Notes under the pieces: generated by a model | Told to the model about the DNA's origin: nothing | Database searches by the model: none | What the model saw: only the letters and a program-made list of their open reading frames with translations | In this document: piece by piece, positions 1 through 11,242 of the stretch | Layout: every line of letters starts with the position of its first letter | Position numbering within the stretch: the stretch's first letter is position 1 | Position numbers and translations under genes: made by a program | NCBI GenBank assembly: GCA_001695595.3 | Contig: MBPM02000087.1 | Coordinates: forward strand, 231,878-295,877 | Reading direction: 5' to 3' | From: Plasmopara viticola | Taxonomy: Eukaryota > Oomycota > Peronosporomycetes > Peronosporales > Peronosporaceae | Length of the DNA: 64,000 bases

Positions 1-488
1 GTGGCACTTGAAACATCTTGTTTGATGTGACTGAGGACTTTCAGGTGAAAGCAGATTGCACGCGTTCCAATTTGGTAAAATGTTTAAGCCCTTTGCAGGC
101 GAGCCAGTTTTAATTCGCTATCCAAGACAAAAGAAGGAGCAGCATGTTGATACAGCTTATTGCAGCCCATGAGTGTAGAGGCTGTTTTTGATGTGGAAGC
201 ATCCTTAAATGCCAAAACGCATTTCTTTTGGTCATCGATAGATGATCCGACCAGATGGCACTCTCCAACACTGCCTGCATCGACATCTTGATGGAACAGA
301 TAATTTTTTCCTATAAAAAAGCTCATTCTTTCCTGTAGTATGTAATTTAGGACTTTCTTACAGATCGATGAGCTTCTGAGCCATGCAAATCGGTAAGAAT
401 ATCGATAGCGTATTTAAAAAGCTTTATTTTTGGATTTCTATTAATTGAAAGACAGCTTACTTTATGTAAAGGCACAATTATTCGTTCA

Positions 489-588
489 ATAGGGCATCAT
501 TTCTGACTAATCTTAACATCAACGAGCAAGAAAGACTGATAGGGCATCATTTCTGCCTAATACAAACAACAACGAGCAAGGAAGACTG
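489..588. repeat. Two-copy 50-bp direct tandem repeat
   Basis: Two adjacent 50-bp units (489-538 and 539-588) start with the same ATAGGGCATCATTTCTG and end with nearly the same AACGAGCAAG-AAGACTG. They differ at only a few positions in the middle, so this is a local duplication. Confidence 0.85.
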
Positions 589-1323
589 TCCTTTGACCGA
601 GAGAATTCACGATGACCCAACTAACTCCCAAAAAGTTTGCTTTGGCTTCTGTAGGTGCAACTGCATGAAAACTATCATCTGCATTTAAAGCCCTTACGCT
701 GCTGGGAATATCTGCAAAGGCTACGCCTGTAACTTGTGATGCGTCTGTTATTAAGACCGCACCTCTGCCATGAGTAGCGAGCCTTACCCAGACTAGCTAC
801 CCAAGCAATAAAATCACGGAAGAGTACCGTGGCCGGAAGCGCGCTTACCTTTCTACCCCTTTCTGATAAACAACAGACATTTTGAGCCTTAGTGGTGAAC
901 TCTTTCCTGCCTCTTTGCTCTAAAACCGCAGAAAAGCTTACATTGATGAATACGTCAGTAAGCAACACCATCGCCCCAGGTACTTCCCTAAGGCTTTGGA
1001 CTTTAAGTCAGACTCATTGGCCACACAAAAGGACCCACACAAGCTTTCAAGACATTTTGGAGATGCAGGAGCTAAAGTAGACTTTGGAAGTCGAATTCGG
1101 GAATCAGAAAATAATGATTGAGTCAAAAACAATAATCCTCAGTATATTCTTTGGCCAGTTACTGAGTCGTTTACGCTATGAATGTGACTCGCTCACCGCT
1201 AAATACAAACGTAAGTCGCCGTCCTTACTCACTTTTTGAATAATTATTCCCACGTAAGAGAGGAGAACCATGCGAACGGTATACTCGGTCATGGTACCGA
1301 GCAGCACCTTCACTTTCGTTTCG

Positions 1324-1465
1324 CAATCAATAGATACGATTGGGATAATTTATTGATTTGTTCGTCTTCAAAGAAATTTCGTCTATGTTGTTTACAATTT
1401 ATAGGTACGGTTGAGAAAGTTTACTGACTTCTCTATTCTTAAAGTAATATTGTCTCTGTTGTTAG
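1324..1465. repeat. Diverged two-copy 71-bp tandem repeat
   Basis: Positions 1324-1394 and 1395-1465 align without large gaps at a period of about 71 bp. Shared blocks include CAAT..ATAG.TACG.TTG near the start and GTCT.TGTTGTT at the end. The copies differ at roughly a quarter of positions, so this is an older duplication than the one at 489-588. Confidence 0.7.
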
Positions 1466-3220
1466 AACAACATAGTCAGCCAAGCGCCAGTGGTTGCATG
1501 AATGTATTAAAAATAACTAAATCTTGGTAAGGAATTAGTCTATCCTTTGCTGATAAAACATTGTGTTGATCAAGATTATGCTTGCCAAAGAGTTCACCAA
1601 CAACATCTGCCTTTACATGAGATTTCATGGCTCAAACAACAAAGTTTTGAGTAGAAGAATTTTCAAGTAAAACTATTCGATCGAATGACTCAATAAAAAA
1701 GAGATCAAATTTATTCTTAATGCAATTGATTGATTCAGTCAAAGCAAATGGAGCAGCGAACACAGATTACACTGCTTAGCGTGACAAGACTTACAGGCAA
1801 ACGGACACTTTCTATACAATGTCTTTATTTCAATCACATTAATGCAACCACCAGCACTAAGCTAATGATATTTTAATCTAATTCCAGCTTCGGATTTAAG
1901 CTTATGATGGCAACCAGAGCATGAGTAGCAATACGTCGAAAGCCACCCTCAATTTGGAATCAACGACTTGCTGTCAATAAATTTGATGCCGTAGAGCGTC
2001 TTCGTTCAAAACTAAAACCTTTCAAATAGAAGCTGACACAGGCGAAATGACAGTGTGTCACGTCAAAAGAAATAGTGAAGCTACAGAGTAATCTCTTGGC
2101 TCGATCAGATACAGCTAAACTTGGACATTATATAGCCTGTACGGCCTCAGTGATGTCATCGGATTGGCGCCTCAGAGAGAACATTTGAACATGTTCACTT
2201 GATCGCACCAAGCGACATTACGATGAGAGTGACAGTAATCAATACCAATGTATGTTTTGGCTGGCTCAAGCGACAGGTCTTCACCTTGCTGGATGTCACC
2301 GCGATAAAATACACAAATTGAAACGATAAGGTAGGTTGAGACAAGGTCTTTAGATGTGAGGACCAGAACGATTTTTTTCCGATTTCACCCAGTCGTATAT
2401 CTTCATACAACATGAAATTGATCAAACATCGCTTCATTTGAATTGGGGAATTTGAAATTTCTAATGTCGACAAAAATCTAGGATTTCGAAGAGAAAAGAC
2501 AAAAAAGTAAAGTGCTGTGTTTGATAGGGGTCAAGCTGAATTTTCGTTGGTATTAAGCAAAAGAACGGTGGGCCTTATTAGCAGCACGCTATTGATAGCA
2601 CAACAAGTTTGACAATGGTAAATCTAAACAAATAGAAATTACAAAACCGACATGGAGCTATAATACATGAAAACCGTACATCACCTCTTGGTACTAAAAA
2701 ATAGTTTTAGTAATATACAGAGCAGATAGAGAAAGCGTTCTCCTCCCTACACACATGGCTTAAGGCGAGTCCAGCAATTATTGCTGTCTTAGTCAATTCA
2801 AAAAGTAGAGTTGGATGAAGAATTAAGGATCGGCTTGTCAAAGAAGGTGTTTCCTTTTGAAGAGCTGATGCTTACTTGCGATAATTTTGATGATTCCAGT
2901 GTTATTATATTTTCGAACGTCTATACTTTTCCTCCTTTCGCCTGAAAATTTCATCTGATTTCTAAGCTCTTACTGCTTGCGTTGGTCGGTTCGATCTTCA
3001 GACAATAGAAAACTCACGATATAGTCAAGTTTGGCGATGTTGTGCTCCTAAGAGTCCTTTTATGTTTTCATCTTTCGAGACGGTCTGTCATTTTGTGTCC
3101 TTATATGACATAATGTGTCATCCTGATAACACCAGCTTTGGATTATACTCTTATACTCCCATTGCATAGTATTATAATTAATAAACTTTTATGTGTGTAG
3201 AAAAAGTAATTTGTCATGAA

Positions 3221-3274
3221 ACGAAACAAGAGAGCTTCGAGCCTTTCTCTTGGCTTGAAGCTCTCTTGTTTCGT
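3221..3274. repeat. Near-perfect 23-bp inverted repeat (hairpin)
   Basis: The left arm is 3221-3243 and the right arm 3252-3274, with one mismatch in 23 pairs and an 8-nt loop (TTTCTCTT). The arms centre on AACAAGAGAGCTTC and its complement. No U-run follows and no gene is adjacent, so it is not obviously a terminator. A foldback element or a transposon end is possible. Confidence 0.85.
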
Positions 3275-5501
3275 GCAAGGCTCTTTGAATATCTCAGTGT
3301 ACACTTAATTGACCGTCAGATATATGATGGTATATCGACCGCTAATGAACAAATAAGTTATTAACTCAAACGTTTGAATTAAAGTCTGCCATACAATTGG
3401 ATGAGAGATCGATACCCTGTTCCAGTGTTAGGTTTTTGACATGACGAAATGGTCGGCATCGGCTCTTTCTCAATTGTGCACAGTCTATCATCTTCGCACT
3501 TTTGAAAATCGCTTTGAGATTTTTAATGTTTTGAAGAAGTCTATCGTTCCATGTCTCGAATATGGAATCGGGTAATGCCAGCTTTAGATTTGTCTAACCC
3601 TCGGATTTCGTCTCACTCATCAATACGCCGACGTAAATGACACTTTCTTCTGGCTCAAAGTACTTTATGCTCACTTACTGCAAAAATGCTACTAAACCAA
3701 CATGGAAAGTGTTTTCAGAGATAACGGCCGAGCCGAAGATCATTAAAAACGAGGAGAAACAGCTTTTATAGCAGACAATTGGCACTATCATCGAAATCAA
3801 ACTCGAAATTAGAAGATGGAGTACTCCGCACTCATCAATTTAAGTGGTGATTGCAGAACTGCTATTATCGAGTCCGAGCTCGCGTTCCAGCCTATCAAAA
3901 TTATCTATTACAGATTCTAATAGATCCTCTACCTGATCATGCAAATTGATCGAAGATGATAATTCGCGAGAGTTTGCTGAAAAAGCTATTTGTCATTAGT
4001 TGTAATCTTGTCGAATTCTGCCTGACCTATACATATATTAATTGTGGGGCCTCTAATCGTACCTGACCCACAATTTTTGTTTTAATGACAATCGAGCTAA
4101 ACGATTACACAATTTTAGCATCGAGATCGGGACTACTGATATACATATATTTAGCTTGCTTTCGATGTATGCCGATGAGGTGGCAAATTCTTAATTCTCA
4201 CTGAGATTGTATATTCGCTCCCGACGCACAAATCCACCCACAAAGCTTTGGTAGTAACTTTGAGGCCACGCCCCTTGAGCCTGGCAGAAGATTTATCGAA
4301 AATGCAATTTTGATAACTTTGAGTAATTTCAATGGCAAAACTCAGACATCATTTTATTCATGTGAAGCTTGACCATATATATTATACGATAAAAGAGCTG
4401 CCACTGTCGCTTTTTTACTAATGTCACCCATTGCCTTCGACTCTGATCTTGCTAGCTTTGAGTGCGAGCTCTTCACAACTTCATTCGTAGCGCTTTTGAG
4501 CCTCACCAAATAGATAAGAATCTGCTTCGAGTCATAATCCTTTTTTTGCAAACTGTCGTCATAATCATACAGCTCATTGGTTTGCCACTTAAGATCCTGA
4601 GATCAACTCAGTATTTTTTACAGGGTTGGCGTCATGGCTTCTAAGTCGTTGCTAATTTAATTTGACTCTTCAACCACTTCGCGGTTCTTCTCCAGATCAC
4701 GAATATATATATATATTGAACACCTCGAAGTACCGATCTATTCTCAGTTCCTCCAACAAGTGCTGCAAAGGTATTGTATTTCGCCCCTAGAAACTATCGC
4801 AAAGTTGCTATATATCTTATTAATAGCCTATGTATTCTGAATATATGATCAGTAGGCCTACCAAAGGCTGATATTGAGTGATGTTCAGTCCATGTTTTGT
4901 TATAGCAGCATGTACACTTTTGATAGAGAATCTATTCCACTTTAGATGGAGCTGTCTGAAGTAGTTGGCAATTATTTGTTTGGCATCGTTATTTGCATCG
5001 CGCAGCTTTTAAAATATATCTTTATTGATTCTTCTTAACATCCTATGGTGCGCTTTACCTTCTCATGGTGTGAAGTTATTGCGTCGATTCACTCATCATT
5101 TTTACTGATTATCGCTTACTTAAGTCCTATGTCTCTGACCAAATTAATAAATATTTGGAGCGACAGTAGCCAAACACGATCACTGACTCTATACTATTGC
5201 TTAAATTGTCGATAACATTTTCACCAACTCGTCCTTATCAAGGCTTGAATATCGTTCCTTGTTAATATCACTTTTGGGCGATCCCTTGATAACAAGGATC
5301 CGAAAGAGTTTGAGCTTATTATCTGGTCCATTAAAGCCGAATTCTCGAATAGACTATTAGCACATTCTCGCTTTAACGAGTGATGGGAGCTAAACATCCT
5401 TATATACATCTGCTACCATTTGTCTTCGCAACTCCTTCGGAGTGAAACTCTCCTAGAAGATGTTCGTTAGCTATATACCTGTATAAGTCTACATAATCTG
5501 A

Positions 5502-6290
5502 TCAAACATCAACTGCCTCTGCACCAGCTTGTTTTGATTTCTTTTGGCCTTTTTTATCGATTTCATCATCAAAGAATTTATATGCTTCAGGAAGCATCTT
5601 TTTCAATTAAACTGAATGTAAGAATGATATAAAAGCAACATCATTTACTGAAGCATTTGCCGATACACCTTGTCGCCAACTACTGAAGATTCGGTTCGAA
5701 CGCCAGCAGTTTCCATAGCTGCCGTTGATAAATCAAGGTTCATTTACCTAATTTTCAAAAGGTTACCGTTTTTAAGAAATTAAGACCGACTTTTTTAGGT
5801 TTCCCTTCATCAGGCCCGACGGAAACATCTGTAACTTTTGATTGGAAGAGTTGAGATAGCCCTTGCTTAATTGCTTGACGCACCGGGTTCATCTACCGCT
5901 TGATAGTTGCCCATTTAACCCGACGCTGAGCCTTTTCCAGAAGCTTCCGTTGTTTTGTTCTCTAATAGCGATTTTTTTAAGTATCAAGTATTATACCAAG
6001 TTTCTGCTGTGCCTTAGCATCCTGGCACTTGTATCCTTCCAAAGGAAACTGGAATGGATTGTATATGAATTCGTAGATATTTTTAATGAATATGAGAGTA
6101 CATAAATCCCTTCGAAAGTCCAGATATCGACACGTCATTCGCGGACACATCCGTATCGAAGCATTTAGTCTTGATTGCTTTGATGAAGAAAGCTATGTTG
6201 ACATTGTTGCTGTACCAGAATAGTTCTTCCTAGATAGATTCGATCTTGTAATCTCCCCACGCGGAATTTACTCAATCGTAGTCACCACGC
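5502..6290 (-). pseudogene. Unidentified decayed coding-like stretch
   Basis: Several short minus-strand frames read like protein and follow each other with frame breaks. A 45-codon frame (5892-5755) contains VTDVSVGPDEGKPKK, and a 31-codon frame (5597-5502) begins MLPEAYKFFDDEIDKKGQKK. Between them, fragments in other frames continue the pattern, and around 6110-6260 another frame contains ELFWYSNN followed by AFFIKAIK. The charged, balanced composition contrasts with the surrounding AT-rich noise. I do not recognise the family. It could be an old gene, a transposon product or an endogenous viral gene. Boundaries are approximate and the whole call is an inference from reading quality. Confidence 0.3.
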
Positions 6291-8470
6291 TGATACTTGA
6301 TATACGAAGCCTGCTGTCAAAAGTCGACGGCAGAGATTCCTTCGTCTCTGAAGTGATGTACACGCAAAGATATACAAATTTTATCCAGAGCGCAAGCATA
6401 TGAAATCCTGCCATCACGCATATAAATATTTTGCAGAGCTTGTGCAGCAAAGAAATGTACTCGGAGACATTGTATTGCCGACTTTTCGCTACCGAAGCAA
6501 TGTAGCTATCAAGACAGATACAAAGACGTGCTCGGTTATAAGGACAGTTCTCTCTCCGCTGCAGGCTAAAGGAAAAAGCGTTTAAAGTGAAAGGATAAAT
6601 ATATGCTCGATATTCTTGATAAAAAAGTTGCAGGGCAGAGTATGGACAATAGAAAGTCGCACTTGTAAGAACGATTTTTTACTTACGAAGTCACACTGTT
6701 TTTGTTCTTTTCCTGCTTTCAAAGCTTGTCAGAGCTACCAAATTTATCCCACACTAAAAGCATTGACATTGGCACCAAAGCATATCGACTTTTTGCGATG
6801 TAAAGAGCGTCTTTTTCGTAAGGAGAGATTTGAGTAGCATCGTCCTCCTGGTTTGAACGTCGGATGCATCCAAACTTCTTCGTACCTACATCTATGGTAG
6901 ATACGTCGATGCTTAGCTGATAGCGGGTGTCAAGTTCATCGGAACGAGAAATCTTGATTATTTACCATGCAAACCCGACTCATAGCATTGCTGATTTCTT
7001 GGTACAAGCAGAATTGCTTAAATGCTTGCTTTGTCATAAATTATATTCAATAAGGATTTTTCTTGTTGTCTTTCTACTTGTGATACGCGATGCAGTGAAA
7101 CTCAAACTTCTTGTAAGCCTTATGAAAACTGACTCAAATCTTGTTATTGCGAGTAGCCTTTTGAATGCCAGCTTTTCGATCATCCACTGTGTGCTCGCGT
7201 TTGTATATAAAAATCTTGAATAAAGCGGCTGTTCTTATGATAGAATTTTAACATATATCAGTCTCACTTAGCAATCGGGACTTTGGTCACCAAGGTGTAG
7301 CTCACAATTCGGCGGAAGCAGCGGGTCTCGCTGTCATCGCTCTAATTGTTGATATCGTGTCCAATCACGATGCTAGGCTTGAAAGCTTACTTCTTTGTCC
7401 AAAATACAATCTCGAGCTTATAACCTCTTGAGACTTTTGAGTCCAAATGCAAACATTCAGCGTCGCTGTATGGTCGTATGTAAATATGACTCTATAGAAC
7501 TTGAATATTGTATCGGGATCGTTATTTTTCTATCAACCCCTCTAAAGTTGATTATTCTAGAAATTTCAATTATGCCTTGGTGGAGGCTTTATATAGTCTG
7601 CGTTACTCATTGGCTATATTGGGCATGACATCATATCAGAAACTAAAATAATAGATCAAACCCCACGTTTCTTCCTTTGCTTGCGTTTGCGAGCATGGAT
7701 CCGCTCCTATTGAATCGAACGTAGCTCTTTCAACACGACAAGCGAGTATCTGACAGTAGTGTTTCTGGGCTGCTGTGGTGAGCGTCATCTCAGAATATTA
7801 CTACCTTCCTATTTATCTATATAAAATTTTAATATTGTCGCTAATGTTCAAATATAAGAAAAAAAAAAACGACTGGCTCGAAAAAGAACGCTTAAGGAAA
7901 GGTCTCGGTATAAAATACAGCCTTGGTCGGTATTTCTATCGGTATGCCAAAAGAGGTCCTGCCTTACCGTCTCACCGGCCTTTCTCGATGCAACAAATCA
8001 AAAGCAAGTACTGGAAATACCCGTGGTTTGACTGGCCAGGTGTTGACGCCTTTTTAATGGCTAATTTCACCCACTCGCGTGCCCTAGCCGTTGGTTTTTC
8101 TCGGGAGAGGCGCAGCGTCAGTTCCCAATCGACACCGTTGGCCCGCAAGCGTCCACCCGCTTCGTTCTCTTCGCCCGTTTTTCCTTGTGCGCCGTCCCAC
8201 CCGACCGCTTCAAGTCTCTCTACCTCTCTCTCTTCCTCGCCCAGCGACCTTTACGACTGCCTACAGTGCATGCGTTTGCAAACTTTGTGCGCCCCCATTG
8301 ATTCGAGTAGTGCATCCACTTGGAAACGAAAGCGACAGGAAGCTGTGCGTCATCCTCCGGATCCCCTCTGTCACCATTTTTCTTCCTTTTCTCCACTCGA
8401 TCACGTGATTTGTGTCACGATAGACCCCTCGACGCCCTTTGTGTAGCTCAGTGCAAGTGTTGAAGCCAAG
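6291..8470. other. Unassigned DNA and eIF5 upstream region
   Basis: No supportable gene was found. A few minus-strand pieces around 6750-6920 (containing TIDVGTKKFGC) and 7240-7390 look weakly protein-like and may belong to the decayed stretch just downstream. From about 7900 the composition becomes more GC-rich and C/T-rich, as expected for the promoter and 5' leader of eIF5. The 223-codon plus-strand frame ending at 8446 starts with GTG and is C/S/P-rich, so I treat it as leader sequence. Confidence 0.5.
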
Positions 8471-9796
8471 ATGTCTATGATGAATATTGCGGGCACACAG
8501 GCGGTGGACGACCCCGAGTACCGCTACAAGATGCCCCGATTGCAAGCCAAGATTGAAGGGCGTGGCAATGGGATCAAGACGTTGGTGGTTAACTGTGCCG
8601 ACATTGCCACGTCCCTCCATCGGTCGACGGCCGAAGTGTGCAAGTTCTTTGGCTGTGAATTGGGCGCGCAATCCAAGTATGACGAAAAGACTGACCGTGC
8701 GATTGTCAATGGTGCTTTTGAAGCCGGTTTGATGCAACAGCATTTGTCCAAGTACATTGAAGGCTTTGTATTGTGCCCTGGCTGTCGATTACCAGAGACC
8801 AAGTACAAGTTTAAAGGTCAATTGATCTTTCACAAATGCTACGCTTGTGGGGCCGTAGAGCCAGTGGACATGAATCACAAACTCACGACTTTTATTTTTA
8901 AGGAACACACTGCTTTGAAACGGAGTAGTAAAGACGACAAGAAGAAAAAGGAGAAGAAGAAGGAGAAGAAGAAGGCGTTGCACGATGAGCCCGAGGATGA
9001 GTCTGCGACGAAAGAGAAGAAGAAGGAAAAGAAGGACAAGAAAGATAAGAAGGAGAAGGTACACAAGAAGGACAAGAAGAAGAAACATCACAAGGACAAG
9101 AGCTCGGACAAAGACGTGGCGCATGCAGAGGATGAAGATGACGTGGTGTGGCACACTGATTTGTCTGCTGAAGCTGTCGCAGCTCGTGCGGCTGAAGCTG
9201 AGGCTATTGAAGCGGCTGCTACTGCTGCTATCGAGACAGCTGCGGCAGAAGAGGTGGTGGCAACGCTTGACAATTTACAGGTCGATGACGAGAACGCGCT
9301 GGATTCAGCAATTTTGAACTTGCAGCGCTTTTTGTCGGAGAGTCACTCGGCGTCTGAAGTCTTTGATGAAGTGTGCCGTCAGCAAACGTTCTCTGCTTTG
9401 CCAGTTACCGATCGTCTCGTGATTTTTTTTCGCGCTGCCTTTACTGATCAAGTTTTAGTGAACAACCAGGTGGCCAAGTACGCTTCTGTACTTGAGAAGA
9501 TTATCGACGGGCAGCACTCTCAGTATCAATTGCTGGCGCTTGCTGAGCATTTTTGTGCGGTGGAACACTCGGAACTCTTGACTTCGTATCCGATTCTGCT
9601 GAAATTGTTGTACGATGAGGATTTACTGGACGAAGAGTGTCTTGTTGCGTGGGCTACGAATGGAGTTCGAAAGGAGTATGCGCACTGGGCGGTTACCGAC
9701 GACTTTGCTGCAAAGCTGAAGGCCCTACTGCAGCCGTTTATTGAGTGGCTCGAGAATGCCGAAGAGGAGAGCGAGGCTGAGAGCGATGACGAGTAA
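8471..9796 (+). CDS. Translation initiation factor eIF5
   Basis: Intronless 441-residue eIF5, the GTPase-activating protein for eIF2 in the 48S scanning complex; its C-terminal domain also bridges eIF2-beta, eIF1 and eIF3. The N-terminal eIF2B/eIF5 domain starts with YRYKMPRLQ, so Arg18 is the likely arginine finger. The zinc ribbon is C102-x2-C105 and C123-x2-C126. A lysine-rich linker (about 155-215) and an alanine/glutamate stretch (230-265) lead into the helical W2/MIF4G-like domain (about 275-441), which ends in the usual acidic, tryptophan-containing tail (EWLENAEEESEAESDDE). The linker is longer and more basic than I expect for yeast or human eIF5. The start is the first ATG of the frame and matches the family N-terminus. 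It converges with the ELM1-like gene, whose stop lies 155 bp away. Confidence 0.95.
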   Translation: MSMMNIAGTQAVDDPEYRYKMPRLQAKIEGRGNGIKTLVVNCADIATSLHRSTAEVCKFFGCELGAQSKYDEKTDRAIVNGAFEAGLMQQHLSKYIEGFVLCPGCRLPETKYKFKGQLIFHKCYACGAVEPVDMNHKLTTFIFKEHTALKRSSKDDKKKKEKKKEKKKALHDEPEDESATKEKKKEKKDKKDKKEKVHKKDKKKKHHKDKSSDKDVAHAEDEDDVVWHTDLSAEAVAARAAEAEAIEAAATAAIETAAAEEVVATLDNLQVDDENALDSAILNLQRFLSESHSASEVFDEVCRQQTFSALPVTDRLVIFFRAAFTDQVLVNNQVAKYASVLEKIIDGQHSQYQLLALAEHFCAVEHSELLTSYPILLKLLYDEDLLDEECLVAWATNGVRKEYAHWAVTDDFAAKLKALLQPFIEWLENAEEESEAESDDE

Positions 9797-9951
9797 ACGG
9801 ACGATTGCTTATCTTTTTTTCTTCTAAGTTTTTTTTTCTGCTTTAACATCTTTACATATGCTGCAAGTAGTTTACTAAAGGATTGGATTGATCGGAATAA
9901 TACATGCAGTTTTTATTGATTTGTATACTATTGCTATGATTTTACTACTCG

Positions 9952-11145
9952 CTATCCTGTTTGTAGCTTCTGATAAATAGCCGAGGCGATTGTGTCTGCA
10001 ATTGTAAACATTTCATTCTCTAGGGCAGTGGACGCACGTGAAGAAACCTCTTGCCCATGACAGCGAAGCGCGATCGCTGCTGCATCAGCCGTCAGCGGTG
10101 CAGTGGCTCTAAGCTTGAACAGGGACTGGTGGAAGCTTGAAAATTTGCCCTATGACAAAATAGTAGTGTGAAATTTAATAGTACAGCGCTATAAGCATTA
10201 TCATAAATTCCTAACCTTGCACTTTTCGACCCCAATCGTAAAGACTGGCTTCCCCGTTGCGATGGCCTCCGTGGTCATGGAAATGGAGTCTGGTGTGGTC
10301 ACAATGCAAGATGCCGTGGCCAGCAGAGCATTATATGGAATTTGACGTTCCGTGTCTTTAACGACAAGTATTTGTCCAGGCATGGAAAATCGAGCAAATA
10401 ATCCACAACAAAGAATCTTCTGCACATTCAGGGGTGTTCGACGCGAAAAGGTCACGATTATCGCTACTTCATTAGTACGTGGTAACGCACTTGTAACTTC
10501 CTTTACCATCTCCTCTGCGTCTCGCTCAGTGAATGCAAACCCACGACATGGTCCTCCTACCAGCCACAAAACGCGCCTTTGTCGTCCTTGTAGCTTATTA
10601 TCCAGTTCTTTCTTCCATTCACAGCCATGTTGTCGTAATGATTCTAGTGTAATGTCATGCACAGTGCCTGACGTAAGCAATAGATTATCTCGATTACCAG
10701 CTCCATTAGGAAAGTCGTGTCTGGGCACCACTACCGTGTCAAACCAATCAAGCGGTACGCACGGATGTTGAATCTGCACATTGAACGTCCTCGTCGGCTC
10801 GAGGTGCTTCAGCATCGCGCAAAGCGCCACTGTACTCCTCCCGCAACCGATCACGACGCTAAGATCCCTCGGTTCCTCTTGTACAAGCGACAAATGCTGC
10901 ACAGTTTCTTGCGTGTAGCCAAAGAGCGGGTTGCGCGTGAGTTTAGCGCCAAGAATTTGCAAGTACGGCGGCATCAAGAGTGATGGTCTGAGAGTCACCC
11001 GCACGCACATGACCGGCGGACACTCCACATTCCAGCGGTTCCGTGCACTTATGTCCCGTAGTTTCTTACGCACTCTCGCACCTAGCGCCAATGCCTGTTT
11101 CTCAGCACCTGCCGCGCCATTCCCGAGCACTAGCAGCCGCAGCAT
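9952..11145 (-). CDS. Mitochondrial fission ELM1-like protein (two exons)
   Basis: Exon 1 is 11145-10216 and exon 2 is 10149-9952, separated by a 66-nt GT-AG intron (10215-10150). Together they encode 375 residues. Unspliced, the frame stops four codons into the intron. Splicing adds GKFSSFHQSLFKLRATAPLT, the typical conserved ending of this family. The N-terminus MLRLLVLGNGAAGAEKQALA and the internal segments LLTSGTVHD, WLVGGPCRGFAFT and CIVTTPDSISMTTEA match the ELM1/DUF1022 fold, a glycosyltransferase-B-like protein. In plants ELM1 recruits dynamin to mitochondria; bacterial relatives have unknown function, so the role here is inferred. It is divergent with Nup85, 97 bp apart. Exon 2 is shorter than one might expect, but the frame is clean to TAG. 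Confidence 0.85.
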
Positions 11146-11242
11146 TCGACTTCCATCTCAATGAACCCAATGTCGGTTTTTTTTCAAAGGGTCCAAAAAA
11201 ACCCATTGTATTTCACCCATCGCATCACGTCCCCGCCAAACA
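11146..11242. promoter_or_regulatory. 97-bp bidirectional intergenic region (ELM1-like / Nup85)
   Basis: Only 97 bp separate the two divergent start codons, so this interval must contain or overlap the core promoters and leaders of both genes. A T-run (GGTTTTTTTTC) and a C/A-rich block lie in the middle. No TATA box is evident. Confidence 0.6.

Larger units (their letters stand above)
1..5501. other. Gene-poor AT-rich stretch
   Basis: No reading frame longer than about 90 codons is found here and none resembles a protein family I recognise. The stretch has frequent stops on both strands and short direct and inverted repeats, listed separately. A minus-strand 92-codon frame at 2195-2473 and an 80-codon frame at 84-326 are the longest; both lack recognisable motifs. 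The most likely content is decayed transposable elements. Confidence 0.6.

Noticed and set aside
7775..8446. 223-codon plus-strand frame upstream of eIF5
   Set aside because: It starts with GTG, has a composition expected of a C/T-rich promoter and leader, no domain, and ends just before the eIF5 start.
8789..9154. Leucine-rich minus-strand frame resembling membrane segments
   Set aside because: Antisense to the lysine-rich linker of eIF5; AAG codons read as CTT give spurious hydrophobicity.
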